From Scolanthus callimorphus (taxonomy: Eukaryota; Cnidaria; Anthozoa; Actiniaria; Edwardsiidae), in contig CM066916.1 of NCBI GenBank assembly GCA_033964015.1, positions 14,238,501-14,302,500 of the forward strand: a DNA stretch of 64,000 bases. Reading direction: 5' to 3'. Below are positions 55,778-64,000 of this stretch, piece by piece. The notes under the pieces are model-generated. The model was not told the DNA's origin. It made no database searches and saw nothing but the letters and a program-made list of their open reading frames with translations. The position numbers and the translations under genes are program-made. Numbering within the stretch: the first letter of the stretch is position 1; the number at the start of each line of letters is the position of its first letter.

Positions 55778-56170
55778 CTGAAAACATAGGAATTATTTCA
55801 TCAAGGGGGCTCGAAATAGGTTTTGTTGCTTCTTATTCTTAAAAGCCAATATGTCGTCGTCAAACCTGATCATTCGATTACAAAAACTCGTATTCTGGCT
55901 TACTTTTTAAAAGGAAATGTATGTTGCGATGTATTTCCCCATACATTTCTTTGCAATTATACTTAATACGGATGTGTAGAATTGAATTCTGGATTTCATT
56001 TTCTGATAAATATTTTATAAATCAATCAGTATTAACGTGATAAAGGCCTATAGCGTCGCGCGACAAGTTCAAGCAAAACTGAGGCGTCACGCACGCTTCT
56101 GTTACTATGTATCAGCATAACACTTCTGGTCCCGGTTGCTCGAAAGTGGCTTAGCACTAATCCAGGAATA
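55778..56170. repeat. Left arm of the inverted duplication upstream of FReD-4
   Basis: Reverse complement of about 57350-57720, with small differences. Non-coding. Confidence 0.8.
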
Positions 56171-56239
56171 ATTTATTTGATTATCTTATATTGCGGATTT
56201 TCCGTAGCACCGTTACACAAGGAGAACTTATAACTGCTC

Positions 56240-56305
56240 TGATTGGCTGGGCTGGTTAAGTCATTTGACGGCCTGTAGTGACACTCTGTACTAATATAAA
56301 GGTTG
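56240..56305 (+). promoter_or_regulatory. Core promoter candidate of FReD-3
   Basis: ATTGG at 56242 and TATAAA at 56295, conserved with 19993 and 20046 upstream of FReD-2. Confidence 0.5.
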
Positions 56306-56594
56306 ATAACCATCTCATTGAGAACAGATAGTCGAGACCTCAAACACTCCATTGGTTGCATTGTATGCGCATAAATAGAACTCAATATGTGCTCGATATC
56401 TATTGCCTAAACTAATATACTTTTAATATGAATTCCAATATTCTAGTATATAACAATAGTTTGTTGAAAGTGAAATTTTCTAAAGAAGTATAACAAATTA
56501 GCTTGACTCTCATGAATGATTAAACACGAGATGACTCTAGAAAATAAGTCATTTTGAAGAAGCACAAACATTATCCGCTTATTTTACAGGAAAT

Positions 56595-56951
56595 ATGCGC
56601 AGCAGAAACGGATCAAAGATTTGGACGTTTCTTTTTATACAATTCGTTGTCAGTTCCATACAAGAAAGTGTGAGTAATGCCACTACAACAGATGAAAGTC
56701 GGAGCAACTTCCTTTCTATCGTCACAGAGGTCCGGCATCGTTACGTTCGATTGGAAACTGTTGAAGTTGTAGATCAATTTGCGTGTATCTCTCGGTGTTT
56801 GCACGAGTTCGCCTCTTGTAAGGCGGTCTACTTCAAAAAGGAAAGAAGTCCAAAAAGAGTGCACTCATGCCATTTGTTAGCGATAAGGGACAGGGAAATG
56901 ATTGAGGAAGAGTGGAAGAGCGAAGAAGATGCAACGCTCATTGAATTGCAG
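56595..56951 (+). CDS. FReD-3 exon 1: signal peptide and PAN/apple-like domain
   Basis: It encodes 119 residues, ends in phase 0 at CAG/GTAAGG, and is preceded by a good acceptor (TTATTTTACAG), implying a 5' UTR exon. The start MRSRNGSKIWTFLFIQFVVS is signal-peptide-like. The PAN-like part has FACISRCLHEFASCKAVYF and SCHLLAIRD, with four Cys expected to form two disulfides. Spliced to 57721-58108 and 58236-58492 it gives 333 aa with no stop. The predicted product is a secreted PAN plus fibrinogen-domain lectin. PAN/apple modules bind protein or carbohydrate partners. Confidence 0.85.
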
Positions 56952-57720
56952 GTAAGGATCGCCTTTCAAGTTACAAGTTTATTTTTCACACACGGAATCC
57001 AAAAATGCACAATATAATTGCAAGGGATCTCAACAGACCTTAGGGGCTTGAGCGAGGAGGTCCCCTCATGATATAGCATACAATTAGATTAACAGTACGC
57101 GTTGTATCGAACATACCTATATTATGAAATAAGATTTATAATTGGTCATCAAAGCAACACTGTGGGACCCAAAATACAATCGCTAATGTGTTTTGAAATG
57201 AAAAATTTGTTCAAAATTCAAAAATTGAAAATTGAGTTTAAAAGGCCGCATAAAAGTCACAGTAGTTGCATAACAGGTGCGGGTTGTTCAAAGGTGGATT
57301 AAATTTAAACCAGGTTTAGTTCTGAACAAAGCCATCGATTTACCATGGTAATTATTCCTGGATTAGTGCTAAACCACTTTCGAGCAACCGGGACCAGAAG
57401 TGTTATGCTGATACATAGTAACAGAAGCGTGCGTGACGCCTCAGTTTTGCTGGAACTTGTCGCGGGACGCTATAGGCCTTTATCACGTTAATACTGATTG
57501 ATATTATAAAATATTTATCAGAAATGAAATCCAGACTTCAATTCTACACATCCGTATTGCAAAGAAATGTATGGGGAAATTCATCGCAACATACATTTCT
57601 TTTTAAAAAGTAAGCCAGAATACGATTTTTGTAATCGAATGATCAGGTTTGACGACGACATATTGACTTTTAAGAATAAGAAGCAACAAAACCTATTTCA
57701 GTTTTTTGTTTTGTTTTCAG
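56952..57720 (+). other. FReD-3 intron 1
   Basis: 769 nt, GT-AG. The right part (from about 57350) is the right arm of the inverted duplication. A 67-codon frame at 57567 is incidental. Confidence 0.7.
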
Positions 57721-58108
57721 TTTCTTATCCCATCATGCAACGAGATCCAAAAACGCCAAGGCGACCATAACTCTGGTGTATATACTATCGTACCCAGTCG
57801 CTCTGTTCTACTGCCGGTGTATTGTGACCTGGTAACTAGCGGAGGAGGATGGACCGTTATTCAAAGGCGCCTTGACGGGTCGGTCGATTTCTACCGCGAG
57901 TGGGCCGAGTACAAACACGGGTTTGGTAACAAGGAAGGGGAATATTGGCTGGGGTTGGAAAATATACATGTGATGACGTCACAGAGGCAATACCAACTTA
58001 GAATTGACATGGAAGATTTCCAAGGCAAAAAGGCGTATGCTGAATACGACAACTTTGTGGTGGGGGATGAGGATTCTAATTACGTGCTCACGGTTAGCAA
58101 ATATGAAG
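57721..58108 (+). CDS. FReD-3 exon 2: N-terminal half of the fibrinogen domain
   Basis: 388 nt between TTTTCAG and GAAG/GTGAGT. Motifs are [59 protein letters not shown] and [20 protein letters not shown]. It differs from FReD-2 mainly around residues 8-30 of the exon (RSVLLPVYC against PSVTLRVYC). The frame is fully open. Confidence 0.95.
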
Positions 58109-58235
58109 GTGAGTCCGTACTTATTTGTTCGTCGTCCGTCTGTCCGAAATATTGTTCAAAAAAGGAAGGAATGCAATGCTTCAACGTCGTTTCGCTTATC
58201 ATAATCGGATATATTCTACTACTGTTGTTTTACAG

Positions 58236-58492
58236 GGACCGCGGGAAACTCGCTTAGTTATCACAATGGACAGCAGTTCACAACTAAAGACAGGGATAAC
58301 GATAACCATAACAAGAATTGCGCTCTTGTTTTCCATGGCGCCTGGTGGTATAGCAATTGTCACCGTAGCAACCCAAATGGCATGTACAACAGTACAGAGT
58401 TTGGAAAAGGTATCAACTGGAAACGCTGGCGAGGACAATATGAATCGGTGAAGACAATCGAAATGAAGATAAGACCGTTTCGACAAAATTAG
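58236..58492 (+). CDS. FReD-3 exon 3: C-terminal half of the fibrinogen domain
   Basis: 257 nt from TTTTACAG to TAG. It has the calcium-loop region DRDNDNHNKNCA, then GAWWYSNCHRSNPNGMY and the EMKIRPFRQN ending. It is the only copy in the window with all three exons close together and intact, so it is the best candidate for a functional gene. Confidence 0.95.
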
Positions 58493-59897
58493 AGAAGTGG
58501 CTAGTCTAGGTAACACGCGGTGAATGTGAATGATTCCATAGCACTGTAAACTTCCCTTGGGCAAAAATTCGCGAAAGAACTAATTGTTCCAGGCACGCAG
58601 GAGATGCGATTGTTGAAGAAGGCGTACGTTGTCTCGGAAACCCGTTGTATAAGACGAGGTTTTGCTTTGTACGTAATGGACGCGCAAATCTTGTGGTGAA
58701 TTCAACGTCTCCTGTCGTAAAGCGTGCTGAGAGTGAAGGGACAGCTGAAATCAAGGCTACAAGCAAGGGGCGGGCAGGGGGCCCTTGAGGCACGTTTGTT
58801 TAAGAAACATTTAGCACTACTGTTTTATAGCAGTTAAAAGGAGTATCTTATAGAGACAATCCTTGTCAGAAATAGAGAAGGAATAGACCTTTATTTTCTT
58901 CGTTTGACGTCAACACAAATTAAATTTATTTTTAACTTGTTGTCTATCGAACACGTTTCAAACAAGAAGAGATTTGACGTCAATCGAAGAGTCATAAAGT
59001 ATTAAGGGATAGTTCATAGAAAGGTTCTTTAAGTAGAACATCCTTGAAAGCCGAATCTGAACCTGTCACGCGCTCTTACTTGGCACATGGCTGCGAGTCG
59101 TAATGTGACTTTTACAAGCGTGTAGGCGTGCGCGCGGGTTTTCGGTTCCGTCTACACGCGCAACTCTTTTCTGATTGCGCGTTCAAATGATATAATAATC
59201 ATTAAATCGTCGTCAAGCGCTTACGTATGGCTACCGCGTCATTGGTCTGACAAGAAACCCTGTAGTCTAAGCGGACAAGTTCCACAAGGAGTTTCTGCAG
59301 AAACCCATCATGGAAAAAGCTGGATTTCCCATGGCACACGCATGGGACGTTTTCGGAATTCACATGTATAGCCATGGTAAATCCGAACACTTTCCATTGT
59401 TCTACCACTTGAAATTAAGCCTTTCCCATGGATGGGTTTCTGCAGAAATTCCCTGTGTTCCCCGTCATCGTTTTGATTCAAACGCAGTTAAATCAGGGGG
59501 AACTATTTTTTTATGCAAGTTCGTCTTACCTTCGTTCGCTTCTTGGCCAAATGCGGTTCTTTAATCCCTTAGGCGTCGTAGGTGTGCAGGAAGGAATCTT
59601 CCTCTTCCCCTGGACTTAATGAGGCGCGCTCATGACGCATCGATCTTCGCCCGGTAGTCACCTCGTCACTCGTGTCTGGCTTGATGTATTCATAACCTTG
59701 TAAATAAAGAAATCGCACGAAATGTGGAAATTCCTAAGACATTGAGAGCGTATAATCGAGATCACCGAGAAGAAGGGTCATAGTACTTGGCGAAAGTCGT
59801 TGTACACCCTTCCATTTCTTTTCTTTTCACCATGCTTTTTCTACTTAACTTTTATATGATTTTTTCGCGTGTACTTTCATGTAAACTTATCGAAATT
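58493..59897. repeat. FReD-3 3' flank, duplicated elsewhere
   Basis: It matches 3950-5107 and, inverted, 54000-54463 and 46370-46530. The final 350 bp (59530-59890) is single-copy here, with AATAAA-type signals near 59703, and no coding frame was recognised. Confidence 0.75.
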
Positions 59898-59963
59898 GTA
59901 AAGCTTAAATAAACAAACAAATAAATGAAAGGCGCGCCACGCTTTTAATTTAAGAAATGCCCT

Positions 59964-60431
59964 TAGCTGTTTTCACACTAGACGACGGAAAACTCGTTAT
60001 GACGAGTTTTTCGTCTGATGAGTTTTCCGTCTGATTTGAATTCGTGAATTGAAACCTATGTAGTCTTTACCGACATAATTTCATATATAGACGGGAAATA
60101 TCGTACATTTGTTCGAAAGAACCTGGGCCGAGATTTGAGTGGTTACCCTAGTACACCCCGCGGCGCGGCGCCATGATGTTGTTACCCACAATTCTCTGCC
60201 CACTCTCTAGTCCCAGTTTCGTTTCCGCGCGAATTACGCAATTGCCGTCCAGTTAGCTTGAATTCAAGATGAGTTTCCCGTGTCGACAAAATCGTCCATG
60301 GAAAATCGTCTGTTTCGACGGAGAGATAAGACGGATAAATTCAGACGATTTCCGGTCAAAAATCGTGAAAATCCGTCTCGTCCCGGTTCCACACTAACAC
60401 GAGTTTTCCGTCTCTAGTGTGAAAACGGCTA
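59964..60431. mobile_element. Inverted-repeat element, copy of 14471-14924
   Basis: Same termini and position within the duplicated unit, with small indels. Confidence 0.75.
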
Positions 60432-60885
60432 CTGACATGTAATACACATATATCAGATTACAGATTTTTTAGAGAAACGTGTGAGTGTGTTCCCAGTAGT
60501 ACTTGTCAGAAAAGTGGATGACAGTAACGATTCTGTTTAGATTCTCCTTCCATCAGTTAAACATTATGCTTCGTCGGGAATGATAATGGAAGGGGTGAGT
60601 TCTCAATACTGTACCTTTCATTTTCACAACAATACTTGTAACCATTTATAATACTTCTACTTCTAATCCGTTACAATTTTGAACTTCTATTCAAATACTT
60701 CTACAATGTAATCCTGTATAATTTTGAACATTTCATAAAACACATAAATAATGGGTGAGATATCAGCCGTCTGTCGTCTGATCACTACGAGACTACAAGA
60801 CTAAATGAGCGGTCAGTAGAAAGTGATTTGTGGCTTATGTTATAGGCTTTCTCACTAACACGTGCAGGTGAACGATTCCATGACA

Positions 60886-61820
60886 ACCCCAGTTCCTGTA
60901 AGGCATGGCTCTCAAAGGTGGTGGCCCAAAACCTTAGGGGTGGTCTATTTTGAGTACATATCACAATTTCATTACTAAACTTCACTCATGTTACGGGGCA
61001 CCAAGAAATAGCTAGATTTGAGTGTTGTCTCCATGGTAACATGGAATCTGACCTTTGAACTCCATATCAAGATAACAGTGTCGTCTTTTAGTGATCGAGC
61101 GGGCTTCCTGTGGTGTCTTGTCTACCTTGTTTACAGGTTCTTGACCGTGAAAAACACAGTGGAAAATCTACATAACATCTTTTCTCGAGTTCTGGTTGAG
61201 TTTTAAGCTTTCTAGGTCAATAAAAATAGTGAAAAAACAAATATAGTTTGCAGATATTTCCTTATAAGGAAGTTGAAGAAAGTCGACACTTTTTCAAGGG
61301 AACTATCTTGATATGCTGTGTTTTAAGATTTTCAAAAACCGTCTCTGAAAACGGGGAAAAGCTAGGTTTTCCAAGCATGTCTAAGCGAACACTTATTCAA
61401 CTAAGGGCAAGTATTACAAATCCAACTGGAAATCATGTACACCAATTTGGATGGCAAAGTTATTGGAAGGTATCAAATTTCAAAATCCACTTAAATATGG
61501 TTCCCGTTGAAAAAGTTACGATTTCCAGTTGGATCGGTAATACCTGCTGCGACTTGAATTACCTTACATTGAAACATATTTAGGAACTCCAGTCTTTCTA
61601 CGTTTTCAGAGGCAGTTTTTGGAAAATGATTAAAACACAGAGTTCAAAGGTCAAATTCCTCGTTGTCATGGAGACAAAACTCAAAACATACTTATTTCTT
61701 GGCCACTTAGAAGCTGAACGATGTCTAATCTTGAAATTGTTAAAACTGATGAAGATAGACCACCCCCTAAGGTTTTTAGGTCGGTAATTTTCGAGAGCCA
61801 TGCCTTACAGGAACTGAGGT
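60886..61820. mobile_element. ~935-bp element with long imperfect inverted repeats
   Basis: Ends are ACCCCAGTTCCTGTAAGGCA and, inverted, ACCTCAGTTCCTGTAAGGCA. Inverted similarity continues about 190 bp (for example TTGTCTCCATG...TGACCTTTGAACTC on both arms). Copies A and C lack it at the same site. The target duplication is ambiguous: none, or 2 bp. The 111-codon frame inside is not recognisable. Confidence 0.85.
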
Positions 61821-62366
61821 ACGCACGCTTCCTGCAAGCAAAAAAGCGTGCGGGAATATCCTGCCTGACAGCAAAGTGTCACAACTGCTCAAAAGGCGGG
61901 CATTGTCTCTAGACGTCACAAAACCCCGTTTTTGCTTGCGAGCGATTACATAATAGATGAGAAGATCTCGTGAAGACGTCTCTTTCGCAAAGTACGATCG
62001 AGTGAGCGAAGGGGTAGCTGAAATTCATCAGGCTACTGCTCCCTTAGCGATGATTCCATTTGCTTTTTAAAGTCTGACTAGCAGATAGCTTGCAATCGGG
62101 AGTTTTGGTATCGACATATATTTCTGTCTGTACATTTTTGCTTACCCCTTGTCACACATTTACTGTACCCAAGTAAGTAACAATTTCTTTATCATCACGT
62201 CATAACGTAGCTGTGTAACGTTTGCAACTAATTGCAGGGAAGAACACGAAAGAACAGAATGTCAATTTCAGCTTTTAAATGTAGGTGTGGTGTACTCCAT
62301 ACTTAAGAGATGGAAGATAAAAACAAGAAACAGAATAAAAACAACAAAAAAGAAAGTATTAGCATA

Positions 62367-62421
62367 GAATCCTATGATATCTCTTTTTTGTGTAAATTGA
62401 GGACGAGATATCATAGGATTC
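62367..62421. repeat. 17-bp-stem inverted repeat, copy B
   Basis: Same stem as 15928-15981 with a 21-nt loop. Confidence 0.85.
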
Positions 62422-63639
62422 AAGTCTATTCAAAGCGTTCAGTCGGTAGATTCCGCGAAAATAGCACTCAAAAAGGCGATATCGCTTTTTTCGTGCTTTT
62501 CTAAACGGAATCTAGCCTCCTGAAGCTTTGAATAATCCTATAGTATTGCATGAATTCAAGGACAAGAGAAAAAGGAAGGAAGTGGTGAGTTTTTTTGGAA
62601 AGACTATTGTTCCGAAACATCAGGCACGCTAGCTAGATCGTGTTATCTCGCCTATTACTATCACTTTAAATGATACATAGATGAAGCAAGGAGGAGTATG
62701 TGATGGAAATATATCTTATATATTGAAATCCTTAGACTCGACAGAGAAACGTTTGTTTATTCATCAAATCATCATCATATTAACAAATTCTTCGAAAGCA
62801 TATTTTTTACAAATGAAATTAAATAAATACCAAAGTTATTGCATATTATTTATATTGCTTTTTACATTCAAACTAGGGCAGTACATCAGAGATGACAGCA
62901 CTACATACAAAGATTATTGTAAGTCAACTTTAAAAACAATCGACTGTACACATTGTATATACTAGACGAAATTTATGGTAAATTAAAATAGTATTTTAAC
63001 TTATATAAATGCACAACACTTTTAGATGCTGACTTACATTGTTTTATCACAAATAAATTGCATATATGCAATCATTATTTAATTTTTTTTAAACAAGATT
63101 CCGCAAACTGATAAACCCATGAAACCTGTTTGATATACATAAATGCCTTGGAAATTTTGACGGCCTTTTTCATATGAAAAGTGAAATCAGACGAAGTTAC
63201 AAACTGTAAATTTTGTTTACTATGATCCAGTAGTGACGTAACGAGCTTCACATAATTGACAACTATTAGAACTGAAAGCCGAATGAGCCATTATTCAAAT
63301 GAGGCCGCTGGCCCAGAGGTCTAATTGTCTTAGTATAAATCAACGAGATCGGGGATCACAGAAAATGAAATATCAGCATTTGTTCTTCACAGGAAAAGGG
63401 GAAACAAAACATCCTAAACAAGGTCTACCACTAATATAACAATATAGTTGATTTTCGCGGGCGTAAATATGTTTTGGGCTCGACTCAGGCGCAGCGAGGG
63501 ATAAAATGAGCGCTGAGAAGGGCTCAAAACATATTTACGCCCAAGAACATCAACTACATTACTATTATTATAACTTTGGGAGAGCATTGAGTACAAAAGC
63601 GAGAATTTATGGCGAGAATCATATCGCCGATTGACTCGC

Positions 63640-63665
63640 GCGGGCTCTAATATATTAGAGCCCGC
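63640..63665. repeat. 26-bp perfect palindrome
   Basis: The half GCGGGCTCTAATA is followed by its exact complement. Copy A (about 17552) has one mismatch. Confidence 0.85.
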
Positions 63666-63905
63666 CAACATGTTCATTAGAGCCCGGATAATACGCCACA
63701 ATGCTCGCCAAAATAGAAATGCAAGATTAGTGATACACCTCTAGTTGATTTCTACTACATTCGATTCTATAGAAATAGCTCACTAAAAATGCAACCCATA
63801 AGCTTATATATTACCGGCCCGTGGACGTATCAGTAATCATGGAATTAAAGGCAAGGAATATCATATTTGAACCAGTTGTTGAGTTGTTGGTTCACACACA
63901 TGTGT

Positions 63906-64000
63906 TTAGAACGGCTCTTTGCTCAAAAGACCATCAACCATGCTCTCCAGCGCGTCCATTTCATCAGGTGGTGGGGTGACGCTACACAATTGCTGGAAGT
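63906..64000 (-). CDS. bHLH gene last exon (copy B), cut by the window end
   Basis: It encodes the same DFQQLCSVTPPPDEMDALES...LLSKEPF tail as 43068-43163, with a synonymous TTA/TTG difference. The intact gene may continue on the minus strand beyond 64000. Confidence 0.6.
   Translation of the reverse strand, partial: FQQLCSVTPPPDEMDALESMVDGLLSKEPF

Larger units (their letters stand above)
59898..64000. repeat. Segmental duplication unit, copy B
   Basis: It parallels copy A from 14405 and runs off the window end. It has a private insertion at 60886-61820 and keeps about 480 bp (62465-62950) lost from A. No complete gene lies within. Confidence 0.85.

Overview
This looks like repeat-rich, low-GC invertebrate DNA, most likely an anthozoan cnidarian such as a stony coral or anemone. 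That assignment is inference. It rests on spliced, locally duplicated fibrinogen-related lectin genes with a PAN/apple-like N-terminal exon, an animal-type bHLH exon, a BEL/Pao LTR retrotransposon, and many short inverted-repeat DNA transposons. No bacterial features are present. Most of the window is duplicated or mobile DNA, and few loci look able to make a full protein.

Host genes. The best gene is a three-exon secreted PAN plus fibrinogen-domain (FReD) gene at 56595-58492 (+), 333 aa. A paralogue has exons at 20350-20709, 28267-28654 and 28779-29035 (+); it would be 334 aa if the 7.5 kb intron is real. The last exon of a third copy, with a 1-nt deletion, is at 36-291. A broken fourth copy lies inverted at 55777-54464 (-), with a nonsense codon, a 1-nt deletion, an altered splice donor and a 536-bp transposon in its last exon. 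Three copies of a different segment (14405-19714, 39930-46351, 59898-64000) carry pieces of a minus-strand bHLH gene: its bHLH exon at 19433-19583 and its last exon at 43068-43163 and 63906-64000. A candidate small tail-anchored protein gene sits on the minus strand at 25087-23860.

Mobile DNA. An 8.3 kb DNA transposon (31451-39771) with roughly 540-bp terminal inverted repeats encodes a three-exon protein of about 1,474 aa (-). It has N-terminal Cys/His zinc fingers, a conserved middle block, an XPG/FEN1-like nuclease region and, beyond a single in-frame TGA, a Tesmin/TSO1-type CXC domain. A 6.8 kb BEL/Pao element (46969-53756, -) has nearly identical LTRs but many frameshifts. It sits inside an older TTAA-flanked element. 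At 6346-13988 two crossed pairs of inverted termini enclose opposed arrays of a 127-128 bp monomer, each unit holding paired TGACGTCA sites and a CACGTG box. At least ten short inverted-repeat elements are delimited; six have TAA or TTA target duplications.

How it fits together. The FReD genes and the bHLH segments appear to have been copied together by tandem and inverted segmental duplication, then peppered by transposons. Paired copies with and without an insertion give exact insertion boundaries for several elements.
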